64,000 bases of DNA from Reticulitermes lucifugus (lineage: Eukaryota; Arthropoda; Insecta; Blattodea; Rhinotermitidae): assembly GCA_026260175.1 (NCBI GenBank), contig JAKCWW010000680.1, positions 32,944 to 96,943 of the forward strand, read 5' to 3'. This document shows positions 11,201-23,200 of this stretch, one piece after another. A model generated the notes under the pieces. It searched no databases. It was not told the DNA's origin and saw nothing but the letters and a program-made list of their open reading frames with translations. The first letter of the stretch is position 1. Every line of letters begins with the position of its first letter. The position numbers were made by a program, and so were the translations under genes.

Positions 11201-14200
11201 CAAGTTATTTCATGTGTATAGTCACCAGGTTTTGGTACATACCAGTAAATTAACAAAGAACTGACACTGGTTGGAAATTTGATCACTTGTGGTGCAGTGT
11301 GAACTTAGTTTTGTAATAACACAGCATGGAAGGCTGTTCTATAACATGCCAGGCAGGCACTGAGAGGAGGTACAGGCATAGCTTTACCCATGCTCAACCT
11401 CAGCGCTAGAAGGGGTGATTGGTCAATGCCACTCACTGGCCCCTTTATCCATGGGAAAGAGACCCAATGCCCATTGTACAGGAGGCTGGGTGGGTCTTGG
11501 GGCCAGTCTGGATAGGATTAACATTTTAATGACTGCATACTGCTGATTGTTTACAGAAGATCTTATACCAGCGGTACAGTCTCTCTGTCTGTCTGTCTGT
11601 CTGTCTGTCTGTGTGTCTCTCTCTCTGTCTCTCTCTCAGCCTCTAAAATGTGAACTGTATTATAAACAAACCTTTCTTTGTTAGAAAATTTACCTGGGCC
11701 TGAGATAATGGAATGAAAAGCAAAGTATTACCTCCAGAAAACATAAACGCTTCAACCTGTATTATCCTGTGTGTGAAGTTTTGTTACGAGGGATAAGACA
11801 GTGTGTCATTGAGCAAGTAGTTCCTGCTGACTTGAAGGACTGCAGTGTCTTCAAAATAACAGGAACTACTCACCCAGTGACAGAGCATCACATCCCAGAA
11901 GACTTTAATCAGCAGTCTTACCACTGTGAGACCTGAAATATCTCAAGTCTTTAATTTTGTGGGATATACAGTTGATCTCATCAAGCCATTGTTAGACACC
12001 ACTGAACTCAGGGTGAGTAAAGGTTTAGTATTAAATTTTTTGTGTGTAGGTCAGTACAAGATGTGCTTACCTGGAGGAACAAGTACAGAAACTATCAAAA
12101 CAACTTGAGAATGAGTCTGAGAAGCGAACAACATCTGAGTCAAGTGAACTTGAACAACTTCACAGCCAATTAAAAGCTGCCACTGACCAGCTGGCGCAGA
12201 CAAGAGATGAGAATACGGGAGTGTTAAAGGAACAGCTGAATGGTATTGTGTATTCCTTTAGCTTTTACCTCAGATTCACATAAATGCACACATTAGCTCT
12301 TATAGCCATAGAACTTCTGCTTTTCACCGTAGAAATAACAATTGTAGTTAAATATATTAGTAGACCATTTCCACTCATATTCCCTCCTGAGTGTAATACC
12401 TGCTCTGTCTCATCGGTTATGTTGCTGTTCATATAATTGTCCTTTTGGACTGTTAATTACACAATGAATCAACTTCCTATGTAGTATATATATGTCACAC
12501 AAGAAGTTGCTAGTACTCTTGTTGCTGACCAGTGCATGGTGAAGGTGCGTAGGTTATTTGCCATATTTGCACATATGAGACCTTTTTTAGGCGTGTTTGC
12601 AAACTTGCGAAAAGTGACTATTAATTTTGTCATGTCTGTCCGTCCGTCCATCCGTCCGCTTGGTACAACTCTGTTCCCACTGGACCGATTTTCATGAAAT
12701 CTGATATTTGAGTATTTTTCGAAAACCTGTCAAGAATATTCAAGTTTGATTAAAATCTGACAAGAATAACGGGTATGTTACATGAAGACCTATGTACATT
12801 CATGGTAGTATCTCGCTCACTTCTTCTTAGAATGAAAAATGTTTCAGAAAAAGGTTGTAGAGAAAATCAAAACGCACATTTTATGTTCAGTAACATTTTT
12901 TCGAAAATCGTTTTGTTTATGAGATAATGTGGAAAAATATGGTAGATCCGGACAGGCCACAGATGACAGTATATGGTGCGTGCACTTTGCATGCTGGATA
13001 ACTAAGGCTACAAACACACACTCAGAATATGTAATAGTTACTGCTTTTCCACAGCAACAGTGGTTACGCAAATGCGCCTCGATGTTATGTTATACGTACA
13101 TTGCCTGTCTGGTTTAATTGCTGTCCTAGTGCTTGGTGAAAAATGAAAAAGGAGTTTTTGTCCATGCCATGAAAGCCTATAGGGGTAGTAGAGGTATAGC
13201 TCCACTCATTCTTAACTTTGGCGCTGGCTGGACGTTCTTGGAGAAGAGAAAAATCTCATGCCCCTGTCTGGATTGGAACCCTGGATTGTCCAGCCTGTAA
13301 CCCAGTCACTACACCAACTACACTATTGTGACTCCCATACCGGTGCTTGTTATTGTGCGAAAACATTGACCCATTCCATACTGAGTTTCATTTATAAAAC
13401 TGCTTCTGTTTGGTTTCTGACATTATGGGCCTTGCTCTGGACCTCTTGCAGCCTTCTGTTGGGATAGTGCTGAGATTATGAGGAGAGGTGCTTTGTCTCC
13501 ATTCCCTCTGTAAATTTTTCCAGACATTATTAGGCAGAACAACTTTACCTTCTGCCTTTATTAGTATGTGCACGTGGTTAACTAGATATAATTTTCAGTT
13601 ATGAAATGATAAACAGATATGTAGCTTGAATTGCTAGAGACACAGCAAGAGAGGTGTGTTTTCATTGACGTTACTAAACACCATAATTTTTCATAACAGG
13701 TGACCATTGTTTCTGAAAGTGATACCTGTGCATAGCATGGAAGAGGTTAAAGTCTGCTATTTAGTCTGTAATGTGACATGTAACATTGGTTTCTGCACAG
13801 TTGCTGAACGCAAGATAGAGGAACTTGAGAAGGAGTTACTAAAAGTTCATCAGCAGATGTTGGACCACCTCAGTGACTCACAGGTACTCTGCATTGCAAA
13901 GTTACTGCATGCTGCAATTGAGTAGTTACCACTCCATATCCTTGAGGTACCATGTTCAGTTCTATGGCTGGGCACTGCCTATCTTTGCTATGTTTTGTGA
14001 TTTTTCTCAGTTCGTCCATGCAGGTACTGTAGTAGTACCAGAAAATGTTTGTCATTTTCAGATGAACACCAGTGAAATCCGAGGGGAAGTAGAACAAACA
14101 AGGTGGCAGCTGTTGCAGGAATCTGGAATTCAGAAGACGGAATTGCTGAGGGCTCGTCAGGATATGGTGAACCGGATCATCCAAATGGGAGAAAAGGTGC

Positions 14201-17200
14201 AGTGCTGTATTAGTTGATTAGACAATCCAGGCATATGCATAAGAAGCCAGTAGGAGCAGTTCTTCCTTGTTATATATGATATTGTCAGAAAATTGGTGTT
14301 GTGAGTGCCATTCTTATGCCTATTTTCAAAAAATGCATAAAATTAATGCATATTGGTAAGGTATTTTGCACTTTATCTCAGAATTTTATTGATTGGATTT
14401 TGATTAAATTTAGCAATTCTTGTCTAGTAATAGTTGCTTGCTAGGTAGGGCAATTTTATGTTATGTTTTGTTGTAGAGGTGAGCCACAAGAAAAATAAGG
14501 CATGTCGGCACCAAACATTTTTGGGTAATGTTGCTTTTGTTTGGCAGTGAAATATAAATCACCTACATGAAGGTGAAATGAATCTTACAGTTTTTCTAAC
14601 AATCAGCCCATTGTCCAAAAAATTGTCACAACACACACTGTAGATTTTATTATTTTGTATGGAACATTACTCATTGTAATAAATATTTAACAAAATGCAA
14701 GGACAAGCGGTATCTTATTACTTTTGTGGTGTGATTATGTGAATAGCTTTGCAACAGCAGAGTTGTGTCTGCAGTAAATTAATATGATGTTTGTTGAGGT
14801 CTTTCCCTGACCTGAATTTATGGCCATTTAGTGCTTTAGTGCTGCTGAAGGACCCTGACATCACCATCAACACGCAGGACTATTCCAGAACACTTTTTGT
14901 ACCACCATCAAGAGAAAGTACTGCAGGATGCTGATAAGTGTTTCATGTTGAACATGGATCACTCTCCCGGATTTCGACATACGACCAACGCAAAAACATA
15001 ATGCAACAATATGGATCATAGGACAAATGATAGGCTATATGTATAACAATTCAGCATTGACTATGAAAGACTTTCTAGACTTCATGAGAAGAGCAAGGTG
15101 GAAGACATACAGGAAAAACAACAAATACACCAACTGCGGGAAATATTTAGATGGGATAGACCAATAAAAAAAATTGACTGGTTGACCAAATGAACGTTTA
15201 ACTTCTAACATGATAAAGTGTGGTTTCATGCTGATGAGATAAGAAATGTATGTGAAGAAGTTATGTCAATGCCAAATCGTATAAAACAAGTTATTGCAGC
15301 TAATGGTGGCCATATTAATTACTAATAATTTATATAAATAATTCTATGTATTATTTTCATGAACGAAAGATAACACAGCAAAAAGAGACGCAATTAACGT
15401 AACGTAAAAGTAAAGTGAACAGTTGTGTCTACAAATAATGTGCCACCTTTTATTTATAACCTTGAGGAATAATCTTGTATTAGACTATTCATTTTATATG
15501 TGCATCCTTTAATTCAACTGTAAGCTCCTAGTATTAATAAAAAAAAAATGACAATACCCATCCTCATGTGGTCCACACTGACCAGGACATGCTGCACTCC
15601 ATGCAGTGGAAGATACCAGACCATCCTCAATGCAGCCAAGACCTTTCATAATGTGACTTCAGTGTGTTTGAGTTCTTCAAGAAGCACTAAAATGGCATAG
15701 ATCTGGGTCAGATGAAGACATCAAGGCCATACTGGTTCCTGTGGCAGACCAGGGAGGCCTTTGCAGTGGGAAGCATTGGCTGGTGTTTGAGTGGGTTGCC
15801 TGCCTCAACATCCATGCAGACTGTTTTTAACAGGCCCCACTCTTTCACCCAGAAAAATCCCTGAGTGGGTTTCATTTGAACAGATTAATATTAATAATAT
15901 TAATTAATATATTATCAAGTTATGTGATGAAAAAAACATGTTTGGAAAATATGTGTACTTCAGATTGAATTATATCATTTTGAACGTGCACTCTTCATTT
16001 CTTCCAGAGCCGAGAGGTAGAGATGAGCATGAAGAAGCTGCAGCTGGATGGCAAACACTTGACTGCAGACATTGTGGCCATCATCCACAAATTGGGTGAT
16101 CCAGAGCAGCAAGAGCTTATTCATGGTGAGTGGATAATCACAAATCGCTGATCTGTTGCTAAGGAATTCATTATCAGTGCATTCACTGCCAACTTTTAAA
16201 ACAAACATTTAATGTCTTCACATCTTCTGTCACACTTGTCAAGCATACACAGAAGTAATGTGGTCCAATTTCAAACTGATTTCAACAGTTTTAACTATGT
16301 GAAATGAAAGCACAAGTACAGTAAAACCCCTATTTAATGAATTGCTGGGGGATTCAAATATATTTCACTAAATCGGGGTTTTCATTAAATGGAGGTTTTG
16401 TCTAGGTTTTGAGCTATTGTCGGGACATGAAAAAATCATCACTAAATCCGGGATTTCACTAAATGCGGGAACATTAAATCGGGGTTTTACTGTAGTTAAA
16501 TGGAATTTGCATGAGTGGTTTGTCCTGTGTTACTAGATTCAGTCCAACGTGAGGAAAGTCGATGTCTATTGAATATTTGAAATTTAAGGCATGATTTCAA
16601 CTTGGCATGTCATTTAGCAGAGTAAGTGCACCAGCATGAGTAGGAAGTATAGTATTAAAATGAATCTTCCAGAAATAGGATGGGAGGGTGTGGACTTTGA
16701 TATATCTGACTCAGGATAGGGACCAGTGATGAGTTGTTGTGAACATGATAATGCATCTTTGGGCTCTATAAATGTAGGGAATGTCTTGACTAGCTGAGGA
16801 ATTATTAGCTTCTCATGAAGGGTTCTACTTCGAGGAATTGGTCAGTCAGATAGAATTTTTGATGATGTGATGAGTAGAATGATGTAACTATTTAATATAG
16901 TTAATCCCCTCAACTCCCAAAGTGAGATATTGTGGTATCACATGTGAGATGTCATATGCATTGCTTTTTGCCTGTCCTTTCCCAAGTACATACTCATCAT
17001 AAGTATAGGCAGTCTTACTTCACAGTTTGTAAGTCCTTATACAGTAAAACCTCATCATTTCGAAATAACCACATAATTCACCAGCTTTAACCTTGAATCT
17101 TGTATAGTTTTTAATGTGATTAGCTCAAAATATGGTTAATTTGTAATTCAGGGCTATATTACAGTCCTGTGATTACAAGAAGTTGAGTAATTTGAATTGT

Positions 17201-20200
17201 TATATTCTCTGGACAGTTTGTGTAAACATTGCACATTACTGTAGCATAGTACAGTCACCATTCTTATGACATGATGGTTAGGCTTGTGCTGGTGTCGGTA
17301 GTTTAGCTGGGTTACTCCATACCTCAGCGTGACTTTGCAGAGGCAACCAAAATTCATCTGTACATTCATGTGTAAATAGCTGAATTTCAGTTATCTTTGC
17401 GATGGTCATGCTGGAGTGTGGAGTCTATAAGTGTTTCATGTCATGGACTGTACAGAGGACAAGCTACCAACCATTGCATATGCTGGGTACTGCTGTGAAA
17501 CAAAACAACAAGTGGGAGGAATTGCAAGGTCACATACATTGTCCTAGGTGGCTTTGACAAGTTTCTGAATGTTAACCAATCAATTCCAACCTGTACAGTC
17601 ATGTCAGGGTGTCATCAGCATTTATCATCGGCATCAAACATGTCTCAGTATTGGCTCTATTCAAAGTATGTAGTCTCTCCTACCAACAGTTTGGTCACTT
17701 CAGTGAACTAGAGTAGAAAGATGGTAATTGGTGTAGAATCATTGTTCACAGGGGTTGCCTCTTTAATATCTTCTGTGCCCTCAGAGCTTCAGGAGAAATG
17801 GTGGGTACCACCAGTGTTTCAAGTGTATTTTGTCTTCTGACCTAACTCTGTCTCGGCTTCTGTTTTCATTATTGCAATCACTGCTGCTACTGTGTCTTCA
17901 TTAAGCTCACTTTCACTGCCATATGAGGTTGTTTTGCTGTCCACTGTTAGCTCCTGTTCAGTATCCGTTTTACTCATAAAAATTTGCACCGTTATGACAA
18001 GGATAAATTATGTTCTGTTGAGAATGACATCTGTTGACTCGTTTTACCACATTCAGCAGTGTAGTTGTTTCTGATGGGGATCTATAACCCTCACTCCCCA
18101 GTCCCTGAACAAAAAAATGCATAAGATAAGTTTAATTTCTTTGAGCCACTTTCACACTAACGTATTAATTTTAGCAGGTCTGTGTTCATTACATCGTACA
18201 GTGGTATCTGCTTCCTCATTTGTAGTGTAATAATTGGTACAGATTGGTTGTAACTAAAGGGGCATTCTAGTGGCACAAGCATGACACACAATCGATTTAT
18301 TTGTGGGTATTCCAGTGTATTGCAGTCAAAAAGGGAAAAGTGGGTAAACTTCTTTAATATTCATGTTGTTAATTTTTTTTCAGGTACCCTAAAAGCTTTG
18401 GAACTTGAAAATCAGGTTTTGAAGTTGAGAAATGCTCAGCTGGAGCTGGCTGGAAATACAGAAACACTAAAAGGTTGGTATGATAACCTGACATTGAAGT
18501 TTCTGTTTGAATGCATTGACAGCATTGCGTTGTTAATGAAATCGAAACTTGTGCTTAACCTGTCATTGCATTTCCTTTTCGTGGTTGGTTCATCAAATTA
18601 ATTAATTTTATTAATTTAATTGTCTTCTTATGGTCTGTGGTTGAACTAGAGTGTATTTGTTCAGCATTGTTCAAAATGTTTTTGCTATTGATAGAACCTT
18701 GCAGATGTTTTGTATAATTTTTATTGACGGTGTCCTTAGAGATCCCTTTTCAAATGCTTTCAGGCAGCAGTTATGAGTCCAGCAGTAAAGTTGATTTTCA
18801 TTATGAAGATGATGAAAAGAAATTGTCTGGTGGACACAACATGAATCTGAACTCAAAACATTCAGATATCAGTAGCAGGAAGACTGAAGTGAGTATGTTT
18901 TTATGCAACTGAGAATTACAGTATGTTACATATGTGTAAAAAAAACAGCATGCATTTCAGTAAGACACTGATAGTGCCAGTCGTCGTATGTTTCAGCAGC
19001 TGCAATAGTAAATGCTCGTCATTGGCAGCTACCATCTAATCTGGGGCTTGGGGGCAGAATACAGTTATGTTTTTGTAAATTAAAACAAAAAAGAGAAAAC
19101 ATGCGTACAGATAGATGTGGCATTACCAGCGGACAAAAAGTCACGCAAAAGGAAGCAGAAAAGAAACTGAAATGCAAGGCTCAGCAATTAAATCAACAAA
19201 TGCACCTTATTTCTTAAGCATGTCCACTAACCCTACATATGTTTCGGCTGCAATAGAGCCATCATCAGGGGTTCAAGGTCACATTCACTAAACCATTTTG
19301 TATCACTACATATACACCACAATGTATGTCAAGTTTCTATTAGCAGTTAATAACACTCACTGTTTTCGTTTATACAACCATATAATTTCTTTTAAATGTC
19401 TTGGCGTAGGTTGTTTACATCTTTGAGTTATAAGCGTAAAAAATGATAATACAATGTCATTAAAAGTTGTTAAAAAATTATTGCCAGCAATTTTTAATAA
19501 TACCTGAAAATAATTCCTGTTTGCTTGTTAGAAGTAAATGGAAGTGATCCAGAAAACAGAGCTTTGATTTATCTTGTATATATTTCATACTCATAATAAA
19601 CATGTGTGCTACATTCAACCAAGGTGGTTTGGAATTTAAAATCTTCATGTAACCTATATTCCACAGTCAACAAATGTTGGCTGAATTCATCAGTCAGATG
19701 AAACAGGAGGTAGCTGTGGTTTAACAAACTATTAGCAGTGTAGATATCACAACTGCTAAGTATCTAGTTAACTTTTCAGAACTGCTGATGACACTGTCAG
19801 TAGTAAGTCTGTTGTTTACAACTTTCCTCCATACTGCAAACAATCTTGTTATTTTCTTCTTTTCATGATGATTACTGAATACTGTTGTAATAAATTTAGG
19901 CTCTACAAGGGACTTGTCAACATAACATAACATTCAATGAAGTATCCAATATAATTATATAATAGTTGTTTATCCCACAGTGATTAATAAAGTATAATGT
20001 TGAGGACAGGGAACATGTAACACACTTACCACTACGATAAATAACTGACTTGCAGGAATTAACCTTTTGTTGCTGTTTTATATGATTTTGTGCCCTGCTT
20101 TGACGCTCCCCCTTGCCTTGGGCTCTGGTGCTCTTCCCATTTCAGACATTGTAAATCTGTATACAATTTTCTTCGGAATATGTTTGTACAAACAATATAT

Positions 20201-23200
20201 GACCTTTTATTATGCACTGACATGTTTTCAGGATGATTCCGAGACAGAATCCTTAAAATCCGAAATATCAGAGCTCTGCCTATTGAAACAGAAGCTGGAT
20301 TATCAAGTTTCACAACTGCAAACAAAAGTTGAAACCTATGAGAGGGACATTGAATGCTTTGAAATGGTAAGCAGCTTCATTTCTTCGGGCAGTGAAGGAA
20401 TTCTGAACACCTAAAACCATTGGTGAGGGCTAGGGAAACTGGAGAGATTATCAGTTCTGTAATAAGTGGTTTTCAGTAATTTGGAAGTGCTACATAGTTG
20501 ATAACAGCAACACAGAATGTCTCAATCAAGCACATACCACTCTTGCTCTGTGTTTTGGATATCCTGGGTTCAAATCTCCACCTGGAGACTGGCTATCCTG
20601 AATGGGATTTCAGTTGCCTACCCCAGTCCCATCAGGCAAGTGCTAGGATAGTATTGCAAATTAGACCACCATCAGTTCCTTACATCCTTCCAATTAATGA
20701 ATCGTTAATAATTTTGTCATTCAATACTGTAAGTTTTGAGCTACTTACAGGATTGTTAAATAACCATGAAATAATTAAGTAAACTCATTCTTAACCTGAA
20801 CTGTAGATGGAGGNNNNNNNNNNNNNNNNNNNNNNAGGGAAAAACACCTTTACAAATACAAACATATTTTATCTTTCTTCTGTGCAGATGAAGTCTGACT
20901 GGACTGTGGAAAAGAACACTTTGGAACAACTTTTGTCTGATTTGAAACGGCAGCTGAGGGAAAAAGAAGAGAAGCTAAATCTCGTTATTGCACAGAAGGT
21001 TTGTAGATTATTCTTTTTTATTACCTTCTTTCTGTTTCCTGATTTTTGTTGTTTGGAAGTTAACATTTATCTTTTTCAAGTGTGATTTTAAGAAGTTAGT
21101 CATGAGCACAGCTTCAGATATATGCTTGCACACTTGACATGACAAATTAACAGAAACCAGTGGGAAGTACATTTTAGCCTTCAGCTGGTTGAGGTCTCTG
21201 TTCATTGAAGACCTCAGCTGCATTGCTGTAAAAGTCTAAAAACTCGGTTTAACTAGTTGTTATAAAGATATCTGGTTACTGCTGTTTAAGATGCCATAAC
21301 CTTCAACATAATAATTAATACTTAGTTTTTAAATATCACCTACAAAAATACTTGTCTGAAGTGCTGTGAGACTGTAGACTTATTAAGTGCCTAGTAGACC
21401 GGGGGTTTGGTTCTGGAGCCTGCTTATGAGGAATGAAGAGATACTAAGACTGTGATTGAAGGGACAATTTTACATGCAGATATTTCAAGATGTACAGAAA
21501 ATTAAGTATAAAAGGGTAGAATTTGTTACCATTTTAGATGTGTTTATGTGCGATTGGTTTAGCTTTAAGTTTAAAATTGAAATGAAACTACCATGAATAT
21601 ATAACAGTGTTTTTTTTAAGAATTTATTTATGCTTGTTATGTTTACTACTGATAAGATATTCCACATTTGTCAAATGCCTGAGAAAAATGAGAATACAGG
21701 TGGGCAGTGTATCAGCTCATTATGGACTTTAGGCAAGCCTATGATTTGGTTAGGAAGGAACTTCTGTCTAACATTTGTGTGGAGTTTGGTATACCCATGA
21801 AAATAATAGGTTAATTAAAATGTGTTTAAGTGTAACTTACAGTACAGTCTGGACAGGCAGATGTTTTTCTTAGAATGGTCAGAAACAAGGAGATGGTCTA
21901 TCACTATTGCTTTTGAGCTTTACAGTATGCTATTAGGAAGGTCATATCAGTTAAGGTGGGAGGGACTGAAATTGAATGGGACACGCCAGCTTCTAGTCAG
22001 TGCTGATGATATTCATTTATTGGACAAAAATGTCAGTACTGTAAGGAAAAACATAAGCATTGTTAGTCACTAGAAAGGAGGTTGGTCTGGAAGTAAATGT
22101 TGAGGAAACCAAGTATGTGTATGGTCATGTCTTGTCAACAGAATTCAGGACAAAATCACAACATAAAGATAGCTAGCTAATAAATCCTTTGAAAATGTGT
22201 CAAAGTTCAAATATTTCACAATCAACCTGGTCAGTATAAATGACCGGTGGTGATCATACATAGTTACTTGCTGTTTGCACTAATGTATGTTTTTTTTTTT
22301 AAGTGTATTCTGAGTCACTTTTGATGCCTAGGGATTGATGGAAGTGAAGAAACACTCACTTGTTCAAACGGACAAATGTGAAGAACAGCTGGTGCTTCAG
22401 GAGAGAGTGGATGAACTGATGGTTCAGTTGACTCATGTTCAAGAAGAGAAAATACAGCTTCAAGAGGGAAAGGTAAGTCAGAGTAGCGCACACAGCTTTG
22501 AGAATAGAAATGTGACTGTATTGGCCAGTCATGTAATTTGTAGTGTAATGTAACTGCTGTATTGTGCATTGTACGACAGTAATATAACATCATTGGGGCT
22601 CAAAGTTAACATAGTGGTTCACTGGCATCTCTGCCTCATGTTTGCGAAGTTTAAGTCTTGTCTGGGCTACCAACTGTGCTGAGATTCACACTCGTCTCTA
22701 TAAGTGAATGCTTCTGCCCAACTCTTTTCTCACTCACCATTACTTAACAGCTGGTAAGGTAAGCCCATGAGAGACCACAGTAAGAATAGATTTACTTTTG
22801 ATTTTGTCTCTGGTCTGCTTCTGTACCTCAGTAGGAGTTGTCAGAATTTGCACTGAGTTATGAATATGAAGCATGGAATGTTACTTATGTAATTAAAGTG
22901 ACAAGGCCCACCAGGTTGTGAAGTGCTGAAGGTAAGCAAGGTTCTGTTGAGGAGAAGAGCAACATCCGTAAGGTTTATAGTTGGGGATTTTTGTTTTTAT
23001 CAGTCTATGTATAATGCGAAGGGATTTTTTAGATAGCTCTAAGATATTTAAATAACTGCAGTTCCAGTTGTGTTCTGCTTTATTTACAGGTTTGTCTGAC
23101 ATCTGAAGTGCATGCTATGGCCCAGATAGTTCAGGATTTGGAATCTCAGGTTGCAAGAGCTCAAGAGGAGAATGCAGGGCTGAACAAGAACCTGGAAGAG

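Larger units (their letters stand above)
9879..12049 (+). other. TRIP11 intron
   Basis: Contains a SINE (10055-10225), a second SINE copy (11345-11515) and a CTGT/CT microsatellite (11581-11639). The rest (10236-11340, 11640-12049) shows nothing recognisable. Confidence 0.6.
12243..13800 (+). other. TRIP11 intron
   Basis: Contains a GTCC-rich short repeat (12635-12659) at the head of an AT-rich unclassified repeat (~12590-12910) and SINE copy 2 (13150-13340). Confidence 0.5.
14197..16007 (+). other. TRIP11 intron with nested transposase remnants
   Basis: Holds mariner parts at 14860-14960 and 15555-15850, with a Tc1-like C-terminus between them (15212-15325). 14200-14850 shows nothing recognisable. 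Confidence 0.6.
16126..18383 (+). other. TRIP11 intron
   Basis: Contains a pogo-type MITE (16319-16492) and an RTE-like 3' end (16675-16845). Nothing was recognised in 16900-18380 apart from a CAGTAAAACCTC half-end at about 17042. Confidence 0.5.
18889..20231 (+). other. TRIP11 intron
   Basis: Holds hammerhead repeat copy 2 (19188-19490); no other recognisable element. Confidence 0.5.
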
